DNA from: Chitinophagaceae bacterium UBA1931
GTDB lineage: Bacteria; Bacteroidota; Bacteroidia; Chitinophagales; Chitinophagaceae
DNA length: 64,000 nt
NCBI GenBank assembly: GCA_002337125.1
Contig: DDFJ01000004.1
Location: 1,229,889 to 1,293,888, forward strand
Reading direction: 5' to 3'
Within the stretch, counting starts at the first letter, position 1. Each line of letters starts with the position of its first letter. Both the position numbers and the translations under genes were made by a program. The notes below the pieces were generated by a model. That model was not told the origin of the DNA and ran no database searches. It saw nothing but the letters and a program-made list of their open reading frames with translations. This document shows, in pieces, positions 1 to 9,695 of this stretch.

Positions 1-1
1 T

Positions 2-1192
2 CTGCGTGAATTATTTGCGCCGGGCATTGGTGCAAACTTCAGCATTTGCCGCATGCCTGTTGGTGCCAATGATTTTTCAAGGCAATGGTATTCGTACAAT
101 GAAACAGATGGCGATTTTGACATGAAACATTTCAGCATTGCCAACGATTTGCAAACATTGATTCCGTTTATTCATCATGCACAGAAATACAATCCTGCAT
201 TGAAAATATGGGCATCACCCTGGTCGCCTCCTTCATGGATGAAACACAATCATCATTATGCAGCAAGGAGTTTACTGGGCAACATGAATTTTAAATCAGA
301 AGATTGGGGCATGGACTTCACCGGCATCAACAATGGTTTGCTTGCCGATCGTGAAGGAAGAGAAGGAACCGATATGTTTATACGTGAAGCAAACTATTAC
401 AAAGCCTATGCATTGTATTTTACAAAATTTATTGAAGCTTACCGTAAACAGAAAATCAACATCGGGATGGTAATGCCGCAAAATGAATTTAATTCAGCAC
501 AGGTGTTTCCAAGCTGTACCTGGACTGCAGATGGATTGTCGGAATTTATTTCTTATCTCGGACCAGCAATGAAAAAACTGGGCGTGAAAGTTTTCTTTGG
601 TACAATAGAACGTCCCAATGCAAAACTGGTTGATACCATTTTAACAGGCAGCAAAAGCAAAAACTATATTTCAGGTGTGGGCTTTCAATGGGCAGGAAAA
701 GATGCCATCCCAACTATACACAACAATTATCCATCGCTCACACTCTATCAATCAGAACAGGAATGTGGTAACGGCAAAAACGACTGGAAGTATTGTACAT
801 ACACATGGACATTGATGAAACATTATTTAAGCAATGGAGCTAATGCATATATGTACTGGAATACTTCATTAAAACAAGGCGGCATCAGCACATGGGGATG
901 GAAACAAAATTCATTGGTAAGTGTTGATACGGTAAACAGAAAGTATAAATACAACTATGAGTTTTATCTCATGAAACACCTCAGTCATTTTGTAAAGCCG
1001 GGTGCAAAACGTTTAACTACAGCAGGAACATTCAGTAACCTGCTTGCATTTATTAATCCCGATCAATCCATTATCGTTGTTGCACAAAATGACACAGACA
1101 AATTAATGCAGCTTACAATAAAAGCAGGAAACAAAACAATCCGTGCTTCATTACAACCCGATTCATTTAATACATTCTCGTTTAAGCAATAA
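2..1192 (+). CDS. Glycoside hydrolase family 30 enzyme, 5' end outside window
   Basis: The reading frame is open from base 2, so the gene starts upstream; the first ATG inside the window (base 53) is internal, because the residues before it (CRMPVGANDFS context) belong to the conserved GH30 barrel. The family hydrolyses beta-linked glycosides (glucosylceramide, beta-1,6-glucan, xylan). Counted from the ATG at 53, the acid/base Glu is in MPQNEFN (E145) and the nucleophile is in YQSEQE (E235 or E237). The C-terminal 80 residues look like the usual small beta domain. A hairpin terminator follows. The exact substrate cannot be told from sequence alone. Confidence 0.85.
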   Translation: MRELFAPGIGANFSICRMPVGANDFSRQWYSYNETDGDFDMKHFSIANDLQTLIPFIHHAQKYNPALKIWASPWSPPSWMKHNHHYAARSLLGNMNFKSEDWGMDFTGINNGLLADREGREGTDMFIREANYYKAYALYFTKFIEAYRKQKINIGMVMPQNEFNSAQVFPSCTWTADGLSEFISYLGPAMKKLGVKVFFGTIERPNAKLVDTILTGSKSKNYISGVGFQWAGKDAIPTIHNNYPSLTLYQSEQECGNGKNDWKYCTYTWTLMKHYLSNGANAYMYWNTSLKQGGISTWGWKQNSLVSVDTVNRKYKYNYEFYLMKHLSHFVKPGAKRLTTAGTFSNLLAFINPDQSIIVVAQNDTDKLMQLTIKAGNKTIRASLQPDSFNTFSFKQ

Positions 1193-1227
1193 CTGTAAAG
1201 AAAATTATTGATACACTTCTTCTATTA

Positions 1228-1264
1228 TCAGCTGCATACAAATTATGTAGCTGATTTATTTTTT
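1228..1264 (+). terminator. Rho-independent terminator of the GH30 gene
   Basis: An 11-bp stem (TCAGCTGCATA at 1228-1238 with TATGTAGCTGA at 1244-1254, one G-T wobble) is followed by a T-rich run at 1255-1264. Confidence 0.7.
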
Positions 1265-1521
1265 GTAATAAACTTCATCTGCAAAGAACAAGCCACAAAC
1301 GTTCAATAAAATTTTATTATTCATTTATAAATGATTTACAGTTTGCAAACAGGCTTTAACTGCGTGCTGTTTAAAGCTTTATGCATTCTCCATATTGCGC
1401 TGGCATGATTTTCGTAATTCCATTTTTGAAAAAAGTAATCCACATCAATTAAACTTTTGATGAACGATACTATCCATTTATGACCGTGAAGGAAACGAAA
1501 CTTTAATCAATCAAAAAATCA
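1265..1521. other. Intergenic, nothing recognised
   Basis: AT-rich spacer between the terminator of the glycosidase gene and the next plus-strand gene. I see no open frame of useful length, no RNA gene and no exact TAnnTTTG box; the promoter of the downstream gene presumably lies here. Confidence 0.4.
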
Positions 1522-2250
1522 ATGATCATGAAACAATCTTTGAAAACAATGTCAGTATTTGCATCAGCAATGATCACAGGTCAGTTGCTGTTGGCACAGG
1601 TAACAGTGAATGTACAGAACACAGCACATACTGTAACAAAAACTTCTGCCAATGTAAACCAGGTAAACAATGCAGTAAGTAAAACAGTAAATGCAACAAC
1701 AAATGTTGTACAGACTACGGGCAATGCAGTTCAAAAAACAGCGAATGCAACAACAAAAAGTCTTCAGCAGGTTCAATTAAAAACAAATGCTGCCATTAAC
1801 ACTACAAGCAGCACTAAACTAAACAACAGCGAGGCAAGCAGTCAAACAAATGCCCAGGCTAATGCTGAAGTAAAAACAAATGCAGACAAAGAAGTAAACA
1901 ATCAATCGGCCGAAGTAAAAGAACTGGTGGTTACAGAAGCGCAGGGTATCAGAACAACAGCAAAGGAATTACGCAAAGATGTAAAGCCGGGATTAAGCAT
2001 CAGTAACAACACAAACACATCAGCACAGGGCGAAGTAAAAACAGGCAACGCAACAGTTAGCGGCGATGCAAACAATGAAACAGAAGTAAGCACAGGAACA
2101 ACTGAAGTAAAAGAAAAAGCCGTTGAAACAAAAAACGAACTGAAACAGAAAACAAAAACGGGTATCAAAAAAGTGAAGGCTGCCAAACCGAAAGTGAAGG
2201 CAGAAGCATCAGGCAGCACATCCGCTTCAGGAGAAGTGAAACATTCATAA
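1522..2250 (+). CDS. Secreted low-complexity Thr/Asn/Ala/Lys-rich protein, unknown function
   Basis: 242 residues. An N-terminal signal peptide (hydrophobic stretch ending near LLLAQ) is followed by a mature part made almost entirely of Thr, Asn, Ala, Val, Lys, Gln and Glu with no Cys or Trp. Residues about 30-90 show a loose repeat of about 11 residues (NAVSKTVNATT, NAVQKTANATT), reminiscent of LEA-type amphipathic helices; the second half is acidic/basic and likely disordered. A second ATG at 1528 is an equally good start. No family recognised. A strong hairpin terminator follows, so it is probably transcribed alone. Confidence 0.7.
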   Translation: MIMKQSLKTMSVFASAMITGQLLLAQVTVNVQNTAHTVTKTSANVNQVNNAVSKTVNATTNVVQTTGNAVQKTANATTKSLQQVQLKTNAAINTTSSTKLNNSEASSQTNAQANAEVKTNADKEVNNQSAEVKELVVTEAQGIRTTAKELRKDVKPGLSISNNTNTSAQGEVKTGNATVSGDANNETEVSTGTTEVKEKAVETKNELKQKTKTGIKKVKAAKPKVKAEASGSTSASGEVKHS

Positions 2251-2274
2251 GTGCAGCGGGAAGCGGGTGATTGT

Positions 2275-2306
2275 AAAGGCCTGCATAAAAAAGTGCAGGC
2301 CTTTTT
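2275..2306 (+). terminator. Rho-independent terminator
   Basis: Perfect 11-bp inverted repeat AAAGGCCTGCA (2275-2285) / TGCAGGCCTTT (2294-2304) followed by T residues. Confidence 0.85.
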
Positions 2307-2342
2307 CAAATCATCAACACAACTTATTTCCAAACATCATCA

Positions 2343-3197
2343 ATGCGTAAACATCATCCGATGAAAAAGTATCTGTTTCTTTTTCTGCTGCATCTCACTG
2401 CTCTTCCATTGCTAGTAAAAAGCCAGGACAGCACACAGGAAAAAAAACCTGTTTTTACAGCAACAGCAGCATACCAGTCGTATGTGCATTTTCTTGGACG
2501 TACCGACAGTTTAAACAGCAGTGCAGCAATGGCCATCACCGGTTATCAGCTCAAGAATGGGTTGTATGCACAGGGCGCAGTTATTTTTGTAAACAACAAC
2601 CTTACTCCTTTTGAACTTACCGGCGGAAGTATTGAACTTGGTTACCGCTTTCCTGAAACAAACCATTTTTCAGGAAATGTATTTGCATCAAGATTTATTT
2701 ACGGCAAACAATCATTGCTGGTTCAGTCATCACTCAATTATCAAACAGGTATTAATGCCAACTTCAAAACAAAATTCATCAATATCAATACAGGAGCCGA
2801 TCTTAAGTTCAGCGATCATACCGATGTTGGATTAACCGCTGGAGCTGATCATCTCTTCATTATCCGTCTCAAAGAAAATGAAGCAAAAGCACTTGCCCTT
2901 AATCCCGGCATAACAGCTTACGCCGGCACACAACGCTTTTCAACCACTTACCAGAAAAATCAATCAGGAAATATTATTGGAATACCTGTAGGTAATCAAC
3001 CCGTAACTGTTACCGAACAGCAAAGCAGACTTTCAATACTTGCGTATGAAGCAACAGTACCGGTTATACTTGTACTGAAAAAATTCAACGCATTTATTTT
3101 TCCATCGTATATCATTCCGCAAAACATACTTACGCAGGCTGGCGAACATGGAACAAATAAATTTTACATTACAGCAGGTGTGGGAGTCCGGTTATAA
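2343..3197 (+). CDS. Exported beta-rich protein, probably outer-membrane associated
   Basis: 284 residues with a signal peptide (MKKYLFLFLLHLTALPLL, cut near KSQ). A start at the second ATG, base 2361, gives a more usual signal peptide. The mature part alternates polar and hydrophobic residues with many Gly, Tyr and Asn, as in beta-barrels, and ends in VGVRL, close to a barrel-type C-terminal strand. No named family recognised. Its stop codon overlaps by 6 bp the stop of the convergent peptidase gene. Confidence 0.65.
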   Translation: MRKHHPMKKYLFLFLLHLTALPLLVKSQDSTQEKKPVFTATAAYQSYVHFLGRTDSLNSSAAMAITGYQLKNGLYAQGAVIFVNNNLTPFELTGGSIELGYRFPETNHFSGNVFASRFIYGKQSLLVQSSLNYQTGINANFKTKFININTGADLKFSDHTDVGLTAGADHLFIIRLKENEAKALALNPGITAYAGTQRFSTTYQKNQSGNIIGIPVGNQPVTVTEQQSRLSILAYEATVPVILVLKKFNAFIFPSYIIPQNILTQAGEHGTNKFYITAGVGVRL

Positions 3198-3890
3198 AAT
3201 ATACCGGTTCATCTGCAGCATCAAATCAGGATCGGGACAATTCTTTAAATAAAAATCTTTTTCACTCAGCTTACATACGCCGGGATAATCGCCTTCCTTC
3301 AACTGCAGATCAATAATAACCTGGAAATGCAAATGCGGAGGCCAGTGACCGTTTTCTTCAGCTACACCAAAATGTGCAAACTCCTGTCCACGGTTAATGT
3401 ACTGCCCGTCAACAATGGCAAGATCATTTAAACTTAAATGACCATACAACGTATAAAATGCCACACCTTCCAGTTGATGAAGTAATACAATGGTTGCACC
3501 ATAATCACCGTAACGATCATTGAATTTAAAACTGTGCACCATACCACCTAATGGAGCAAACACAGGCGTACCTGCTTCGCCCCAAATATCAACACCTAAA
3601 TGCAAACGTCTTGGTTCTCCCCCACCGGGTGCATCAAACACTTTACTGCGGCTGTAAACAGTACGGTGCTCAGCATATCCGCCAATACCATATTTCGCAT
3701 TTGCAGCCAGCAATTGCTTCTGCACATAATCCGTAAAGTGCGGCACATATTCAATCACATTTTTTGTAAGCTCTTTATTCTCTTCTGTAAAATCCAGTTT
3801 CAGTAAACGGTCTTTGCCAGGCTCAAAAGGAACCACCGGGTAAAAAAGCTGCCTGTTCTTTTCTAAAATATTGATGAGTGGTGTTGTCAT
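3192..3890 (-). CDS. M23 family (LytM-type) metallopeptidase
   Basis: 232 residues. The zinc-peptidase core is clear: HLGVD (H97, D101), GHL (H151) and HLHF (H186, H188), the ligands and catalytic His of M23 endopeptidases that cut peptide cross-bridges in peptidoglycan. There is no obvious signal peptide or membrane segment, which is unusual for a cell-wall enzyme, so it may be periplasmic by another route or act on a cytoplasmic substrate. It is divergent from the tricorn-like gene; the shared 60-bp region carries the inverted repeat TTAGCA-TT-TGCTAA at 3911-3924, a possible operator. Confidence 0.8.
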   Translation of the reverse strand: MTTPLINILEKNRQLFYPVVPFEPGKDRLLKLDFTEENKELTKNVIEYVPHFTDYVQKQLLAANAKYGIGGYAEHRTVYSRSKVFDAPGGGEPRRLHLGVDIWGEAGTPVFAPLGGMVHSFKFNDRYGDYGATIVLLHQLEGVAFYTLYGHLSLNDLAIVDGQYINRGQEFAHFGVAEENGHWPPHLHFQVIIDLQLKEGDYPGVCKLSEKDFYLKNCPDPDLMLQMNRYIL

Positions 3891-3910
3891 ACCCTTATTT
3901 GCAGTTTACA

Positions 3911-3924
3911 TTAGCATTTGCTAA
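3911..3924. promoter_or_regulatory. Inverted repeat in divergent promoter region
   Basis: TTAGCATTTGCTAA (6-bp perfect arms, 2-bp centre) lies midway between two divergent genes. Position fits a regulator site but the arms are short and AT-rich, so chance is possible. Confidence 0.25.
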
Positions 3925-3950
3925 TTTTTGCAACTTAAAATTAAAGAAGC

Positions 3951-6900
3951 ATGAACAAACTCATCAGTTGTTGTTTGATTTTATTATTTATTCAAACAGC
4001 TACAGCCCAGGACAACCCGTTGTGGATGCGTTATCCTTCCATTTCGCCCGATGGAAAATCCATCGTGTTCAGTTACAAAGGCGATTTGTATAAAGTTGCC
4101 TCTGCAGGCGGCACTGCAACTCCGCTTACATTACACGAAGCACACGACTTTATGCCCGTGTGGAGTCATGATGGTAAATACATTGCCTTTGCAAGTGACC
4201 GTTATGGCAACTTCGATGTATTTATTATGCCTGCTGAAGGTGGTGCACCAACACGTTTAACCTACAACAGTGCAGGCGATTATCCTTATGATTTCACACC
4301 TGATAATAAGAAAGTGGTTTTTGGAAGCGCAAGAGAAATCAGCGCTAACAACGTTCGCTTTTACAGTCCACGACTGTTCCAGAATTTATACAGTGTAAAT
4401 GTTGGCGGTGGCAGACCTGTTCTCATCAGTGAAGCAGGAATGGAAAATGCACACTTCAATGCCAATGGTTCACAAATTATTTTCCAGGACAGGAAAGGTT
4501 ATGAAGATCCCTGGCGCAAACATCACACATCTGCAGTAACAAGAGATATCTGGATCATGGATGTAAACAAAGCTACTTACCGTAAAATCAGTGGCTTTGA
4601 AGGTGAAGACAGGGAACCTGTTTTTTCCAATGATGGTCAGTTCTTCTTTTACTTAAGTGAAAAGAACGGAACACAAAATATTTTTAAAGCACCAGTGCTC
4701 AACAAAATGGCTGAGCAGCAGCTCACCAGTTTTAAAGATCATCCTGTGCGTCATTTAAGCCGCAGCGATGATAATACCATTTGCTTTACATGGAATGGAG
4801 AAATCTATACACTGAAAGAAGGCAAAGCACAAAAAGTAAACATCAGCATCAATGCCGATGCAAGAACAAACAACGAACGCATTCTTCCCATCAACGGTGG
4901 TGCAACTGAATTTGCAGTATCACCCAACGGAAAAGAAATTGCATTCATCTTCCGTGGTGAAGTGTTTGTAACAAGTGTGGAAGGTGGTATTACCAAACGC
5001 ATCACCAATACACCGCAGCAGGAACGCATGGTTGCATGGAGCCCCGACAGCAAAAAAATTATTTATGCTGCTGAGCGTAACAACAACTGGGATATTTTTC
5101 AAACCACTATTGTTCGCAAAGAAGAACCTTATTTCTATGCAGCAACTGTGTTGAAAGAAGAACCGGTTATTGCAACAGATGAAGAAGAGTTTGGCCCTGA
5201 GTTTTCGCCCGATGGAAAAGAAATTGCTTACATCGCCGACAGAAATATTCTGAAAGTGTACAATGTTGCTTCAAAAAAATCAAGAACCATTTTACCCAAA
5301 GGACATAACTACAGTTACTCTGATGGTGACTGGGGTTTTAGATGGAGTCCCGACAGTAAATGGATTATCTGCGACGACCAGGAAGGCACATGGCAGTACG
5401 GCAATTTTGCATTAATCAAAGCCGATGGAAGTGGTACAATTGAAAAACCAATTCAATCAGGTTACGGACAAAATAATATCAAGTGGGCATTGGATGGCAA
5501 AGCCATTACATGGGTGAATGAACGTTTAGGCCGCCGCTCACTTGCTTTCCAGGGAAGCCGTGAAGTGGATATTTATGCAGGCTTTCTCGATCAGCCTTTG
5601 TTTGAAAAAATGAAACTCAGCAAAGACGATTATGCATTGGCAAAAGAAAAAGAAGACCAGGAAAAGAAAACCGATTCAACAAAGAAAAAAGATTCCATTG
5701 CCAAAGCAAACTGGAAACCATTGTTACCCGGCTTTGAAGATCGTGTACTACGTTTAACCATCAACAGTGCATCGATTGCTGATTACATTGTAAGCAGCGA
5801 CGGATCAAAAGTATATTACCTCTCATCGTTTGAAAAAGGTTATGATTTATGGGTAACAGAACCACGCACAAGAGAAACAAAAATTTTAGTGAAGCTCAGC
5901 GGTTCACCCAGCAGTCTTGAATTATCAAAAGATGGTAAAAGCATTTTCTTAATCAGCAACGGCACTATTATGAAAGTGGATGTTGAAAGCGGCCGCCAGT
6001 CTGCCGTTGGCATCAGTGGTGAAATGGTGCTGAACCCTGCTGCAGAACGTGCTTATATTTTTGAACATGCTTGGCGCCAGGTAAAAGAAAAATTCTACGA
6101 TCCAAAACTTCATGGCATCGACTGGAAAATGTATAAAGAAGCGTATGCACGTTTCTTACCGCACATCAACAACAATTACGATTTCCAGGAACTGCTCAGC
6201 GAACTGCTTGGCGAACTCAATGGTTCACACACAGGCGGACGTTATTCTCCTCAACCTGTTAATGCCGATGCAACTGCAGTACTTGGTTTATTGTACGATG
6301 AAACATTTACAGGTAATGGTTTAAAAATTGGTGAAGTAATTGCAGGCGGACCATTTGATAAATCAACCAGCAAAATAAAAGCAGGCTGCATCATTGAAAA
6401 AATTGATGGCGATGCAATCACTGATGAAGTGGATTGGGCAAAATTCCTCAACCGTAAAATTGGAAAGAATGTATTGCTCAATGTATTTGATCCTTCAACC
6501 AATACACGTTTTGAAGAAACTGTAAAACCAATTTCGTTTGGCGAAGAAAGTGCACTCATGTACAAACGCTGGGTGGATAAAATGCGTAAGATGACCGAAG
6601 AACTCAGCGGCGGCAAAGTTGGTTATGTGCATGTACAGGGAATGAACGATGGAAGTTTCCGCACTGTGTTTGAAGATGTGCTGGGTAAAAACTATAACAA
6701 GGAAGCACTCATTGTTGATACACGTTTCAACGGTGGCGGCTGGCTGCACAACGATCTTAATACATTCCTCAGCGGTAAAGCATATCTCAAATTTGCACCA
6801 CAGGGAAATGTTGTTAACTCCAACGAACCATTCGACCGCTGGAGCAAACCAAGTTGTGTAATCATGAGCGAAGGCAACTACAGCGATGCATTTATTTTCC

Positions 6901-7172
6901 CTTACATCTACAAACAAAATGCTGTTGGAAAATTAGTAGGCATGCCGGTTGCCGGTACAGGTACTGCGGTTTGGTGGGAAACACAAATTGATCCCACACT
7001 GGTGTTTGGTATTCCAATGGTGGCAACAATTGGTAAAGAAGGAAGACCAACCGAAAACCTGCAGGTTGAACCCGATATTAAAGTGGAACTTCCTTACGAA
7101 GAATTCATGAAAGGCAAAGACCGCCAGCTCGAAGCAGCTGTAACAGAAATGCTGAAAGAAATTAAAAAATAG
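3951..7172 (+). CDS. Tricorn-like S41 family protease
   Basis: 1073 residues with a signal peptide (cleavage near TATAQ), so periplasmic. The N-terminal half consists of beta-propeller repeats of the TolB/tricorn type (ISPDGKSIVFS, WSHDGKYIAFASD, FSPDGKEIAYIAD, WSPDSKW). After about residue 690 come the tricorn core helical domain, a PDZ domain and the S41 protease domain. SEGNYSDAF near residue 970 holds the likely nucleophilic Ser followed by Asp, and DTRFNGGG is the conserved S41 strand. Family members degrade peptides processively after unfolded-protein cleavage. The length is normal for bacterial tricorn homologues. A terminator follows directly. Confidence 0.9.
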   Translation: MNKLISCCLILLFIQTATAQDNPLWMRYPSISPDGKSIVFSYKGDLYKVASAGGTATPLTLHEAHDFMPVWSHDGKYIAFASDRYGNFDVFIMPAEGGAPTRLTYNSAGDYPYDFTPDNKKVVFGSAREISANNVRFYSPRLFQNLYSVNVGGGRPVLISEAGMENAHFNANGSQIIFQDRKGYEDPWRKHHTSAVTRDIWIMDVNKATYRKISGFEGEDREPVFSNDGQFFFYLSEKNGTQNIFKAPVLNKMAEQQLTSFKDHPVRHLSRSDDNTICFTWNGEIYTLKEGKAQKVNISINADARTNNERILPINGGATEFAVSPNGKEIAFIFRGEVFVTSVEGGITKRITNTPQQERMVAWSPDSKKIIYAAERNNNWDIFQTTIVRKEEPYFYAATVLKEEPVIATDEEEFGPEFSPDGKEIAYIADRNILKVYNVASKKSRTILPKGHNYSYSDGDWGFRWSPDSKWIICDDQEGTWQYGNFALIKADGSGTIEKPIQSGYGQNNIKWALDGKAITWVNERLGRRSLAFQGSREVDIYAGFLDQPLFEKMKLSKDDYALAKEKEDQEKKTDSTKKKDSIAKANWKPLLPGFEDRVLRLTINSASIADYIVSSDGSKVYYLSSFEKGYDLWVTEPRTRETKILVKLSGSPSSLELSKDGKSIFLISNGTIMKVDVESGRQSAVGISGEMVLNPAAERAYIFEHAWRQVKEKFYDPKLHGIDWKMYKEAYARFLPHINNNYDFQELLSELLGELNGSHTGGRYSPQPVNADATAVLGLLYDETFTGNGLKIGEVIAGGPFDKSTSKIKAGCIIEKIDGDAITDEVDWAKFLNRKIGKNVLLNVFDPSTNTRFEETVKPISFGEESALMYKRWVDKMRKMTEELSGGKVGYVHVQGMNDGSFRTVFEDVLGKNYNKEALIVDTRFNGGGWLHNDLNTFLSGKAYLKFAPQGNVVNSNEPFDRWSKPSCVIMSEGNYSDAFIFPYIYKQNAVGKLVGMPVAGTGTAVWWETQIDPTLVFGIPMVATIGKEGRPTENLQVEPDIKVELPYEEFMKGKDRQLEAAVTEMLKEIKK

Positions 7173-7193
7173 TCTTTGTAGTTTTGATTAGTT

Positions 7194-7227
7194 AAGGCGA
7201 TGCCATTTTTGGCGTCGCCTTTTTTTG
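7194..7227 (+). terminator. Rho-independent terminator of the tricorn-like gene
   Basis: Stem AAGGCGATGCC / GGCGTCGCCTT (one wobble) around TTTTT-type loop, followed by seven T residues. Confidence 0.8.
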
Positions 7228-7351
7228 TAGCAAAAAATAGCGCAAGTGTTCCGCCTGTATTTTATTATTACTTAAAGTTTCCAAACCTTAACTTGCAAGT
7301 ATATTTTATTCATATCCCTAATTGAACAAAGTATTTAATCTCTAAAAGAAG

Positions 7352-7651
7352 ATGCGATATTTGAAGCATTTCAATCCTGCAAGATTCTTTGCACTGCTGA
7401 TATTTATTGGTGCGCTAACCTTTTTTTCATTCTTAACTGCATTTGGAAAAGATGAAGGGACGCTCGGTGAAAATCTTTTTTTGAACTTTATGGCTGATGC
7501 TTATGCTTTTTTCCGTTTCCCATCACATGTTTTATTTTGGAAATTCATGCAGGGCCCTCTTTTTTTCATTGGGCTATTGATCAATATTATTTTCTATACT
7601 TTTTTTATTGAGCTTGTAATCGTATTTTTTAAAATGCGTACTAAATCATGA
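7352..7651 (+). CDS. Small hypothetical membrane protein
   Basis: 99 residues with two strongly hydrophobic segments (about residues 10-30 and 67-90) rich in Phe and Ile; the middle is short and polar. No family recognised. It stands alone between the terminator at 7227 and the promoter of the DUF2490 gene. Composition is even and the frame has no competing ORF, which supports a real gene, but evidence is only positional. Confidence 0.5.
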   Translation: MRYLKHFNPARFFALLIFIGALTFFSFLTAFGKDEGTLGENLFLNFMADAYAFFRFPSHVLFWKFMQGPLFFIGLLINIIFYTFFIELVIVFFKMRTKS

Positions 7652-7715
7652 ACGTAATAAGTATTTGGTCTTATTCATTCCCCACATTTTAACAATACCC
7701 AAAAACTTCTGCAGT

Positions 7716-7723
7716 TATTTTTG
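7716..7723 (+). promoter_or_regulatory. Bacteroidota-type -7 box TATTTTTG
   Basis: Exact match to TAnnTTTG, 23 bp before the ATG at 7747. No good TTTG -33 element at the usual distance. Confidence 0.5.
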
Positions 7724-7746
7724 CGGCTCAACAACTGAAACAAACC

Positions 7747-8454
7747 ATGACCAAACAGCATTTCCTGCTTTGTATCATTTCTGTATTTATTTCTGTGAGC
7801 AGCATTGCACAAACCAATCATGAACAAACCGGCTGGCTGTTCTTTTTAAACAGTACAAAATTCAACAGCAAATGGGGTATGCATTTCGATATGCAGGTAC
7901 GCAGCCAGGATAACTGGAACGGCGTACGCAATGTGTTAATCAGGCCGGGCATTACCTATTACATCCGCCCCAACCAGAATGCAACAGTTGGTTATCTCTA
8001 CACGCCCACTTACCGTAAGGTTGATGGTGCAACCAGCAGCGTTACCGAACAGCGTGTGTGGGAACAATACATTATTTCACACAAAGTATTTACCGGCACA
8101 CTCAGTCACCGCCTGCGGCTGGAGCAACGCTTTATTGAAAAATTCACCGGCGATAAAGTGTTTGCACAGCGCTTCCGTTATTTCTTCCGTGATGTGCAGC
8201 GGCTGAAACAAAACAAAGGAGCATTTACCAAAGGCCCGTTTGCAGCTTTGCAGAACGAACTGTTCTTTAATGTGCAGAACAAACAAAATACCAACAACAA
8301 TTTTTTTGATCAGAACCGCAGCTATATTGCTGCCGGTTACCGCTTCTCCAAAAAGCTGGATGCTGAACTTGGCTACATGAACATTTTTGTAAAGGGAGCA
8401 TCGGCAAATACCATCAACAATGTTGTACAGCTGGCGGTTTATACAAGGTTTTAA
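7747..8454 (+). CDS. DUF2490 family outer-membrane beta-barrel protein
   Basis: 235 residues. Signal peptide to about residue 21 (SSIAQ), then the start that I associate with DUF2490 (TGWLFFLNSTKFNSKWGMHFDMQVR), followed by alternating strands with RLRLEQRF and the closing pattern of an outer-membrane barrel ending in F. Function unknown; the family is common in Bacteroidota and predicted to be an integral outer-membrane protein of 10-12 strands. Driven by its own TAnnTTTG promoter. Confidence 0.8.
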   Translation: MTKQHFLLCIISVFISVSSIAQTNHEQTGWLFFLNSTKFNSKWGMHFDMQVRSQDNWNGVRNVLIRPGITYYIRPNQNATVGYLYTPTYRKVDGATSSVTEQRVWEQYIISHKVFTGTLSHRLRLEQRFIEKFTGDKVFAQRFRYFFRDVQRLKQNKGAFTKGPFAALQNELFFNVQNKQNTNNNFFDQNRSYIAAGYRFSKKLDAELGYMNIFVKGASANTINNVVQLAVYTRF

Positions 8455-8957
8455 TGATTGCTACGGTATGAGCTTTTTCAAAAGCTTCCTCAATAGTATA
8501 GCAAAGCCTGAACAGTTGTAACAACCATTTTTTCTGATATAGATCATTATAATTTTGTCTGAAATCATAGAATTTCTCCTGCTTACCCCTATATATTTAG
8601 CAAGGCATTTTGTACTTCCTAAAATGCAGCCGTTTTAAAACATTATGTTGAGTTACCGGCTTTTGTTACCTGCCGGTCAATACCCATTGTTTCTCACCTA
8701 CCGGCCTTAGCATTTAACCCTATACCCGCTGTATCCAATATTATTGATTCTCGTGCTTACTCTCTTTTCATTACTGCTTCATGCTGCAATAATTTACAGC
8801 TGTGGTTAAATGGAATTGAAATCAAACAACATCGTACCTGTACTTACAACCGCATTTTCCAGGGCTGATTTAAAATCATCCCCGATAATGACTGTATATT
8901 TTTCCTGCACATGGAAACACAGACCAAACCATTTTATTAAAACCAAAAATTAATAAC
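8455..8957. other. 503-bp intergenic region without recognisable gene
   Basis: I find no plausible coding frame on either strand. The only structure seen is a cluster of three ACCGGC/GCCGGT hexamers between about 8656 and 8706, which can pair as a short hairpin. The promoter of the following gene presumably lies near 8900-8940 but no exact TAnnTTTG box is present. Confidence 0.4.
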
Positions 8958-9455
8958 ATGAAAAAGAAATCAATTGTAATTGTAACTGTTTTTCTGGCTT
9001 TCTCATTTACGGCCTTTGGACAAAAAGCGTTTAAAGCCAATGATAATACCATTAATGTTGGAGCAGGTTTTCTTGGTATCAGCTGGAAAGGAGTAAACTA
9101 TAGTGCTAACTATGAACATGGCTTTAACGATCGTTGGGGTGCAGGTTTGCACTTCGGGTATTCGCAATACAAAAAAAACAGTTATACCTATACAGCTGTA
9201 CTTGTTGGAGTAAGAGGCAACTATCATTTTTTCACCACAGAAAAAACAGATCCTTATATCGGTGCCGAATTAGGCTATGCATCCATTAGTCACACCGGTC
9301 ATAACAGCAGCGTATCAGCTCATGATTATTCGCCTGTTGGCATTGGTTTTTATGGCGGCATCAGGCAATATCTTACACCTGCTGTAGGTATATATGGCGA
9401 ACTGCATCTGTCAACTTTTTCAATAATCGCAGCCGGTTTTACATTCAAATTTTAA
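8958..9455 (+). CDS. Small outer-membrane beta-barrel protein
   Basis: 165 residues with a clear signal peptide (cut after FGQ, about residue 22). The mature part has short amphipathic strands rich in Gly, Tyr and Asn (GAGLHFGYSQY, VGVRGNYHF, YIGAELGYASI, GFYGGIRQYL) and ends in FTFKF, matching an eight-stranded OmpA/OmpX-like barrel with the terminal Phe recognised by the Bam machinery. The specific role is unknown. Confidence 0.75.
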   Translation: MKKKSIVIVTVFLAFSFTAFGQKAFKANDNTINVGAGFLGISWKGVNYSANYEHGFNDRWGAGLHFGYSQYKKNSYTYTAVLVGVRGNYHFFTTEKTDPYIGAELGYASISHTGHNSSVSAHDYSPVGIGFYGGIRQYLTPAVGIYGELHLSTFSIIAAGFTFKF

Positions 9456-9663
9456 GAGAGTTTCACAATAACAGTAAGCCTTTTTAAGCACAACTGTTTT
9501 TACTTCATCCCTCCAACGCAGCAGCACAAGCAGGTAGCCCGTGCTGCTGTGTTATCCTTCACACGTTTCAGCAATTATCAGCAGTATAAAAATCAGGCTG
9601 GAACCACACAGAAAAATAAAAAACAAAACCAATATCTTTCGGTTAGCCGAACCTCTTTTCCTC

Positions 9664-9671
9664 TATATTTG
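9664..9671 (+). promoter_or_regulatory. -7 box TATATTTG upstream of the phosphofructokinase gene
   Basis: Exact TAnnTTTG match 24 bp before the ATG at 9696; TTTC at 9637-9640 may be the -33 element. It lies inside the longer frame that opens with GTG at 9549, which argues that the gene starts at 9696. Confidence 0.6.
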
Positions 9672-9695
9672 TTGGAACGAAAAAATCTTAGCCAT

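Noticed and set aside
1902..2333. 143-residue minus-strand ORF opposite the low-complexity gene
   Set aside because: Arises from the repetitive Thr/Lys codons of the plus-strand gene and runs through its terminator hairpin.
9549..9695. 49-residue N-terminal extension of the phosphofructokinase
   Set aside because: Opens with GTG, shows no family similarity and contains the promoter box at 9664-9671.
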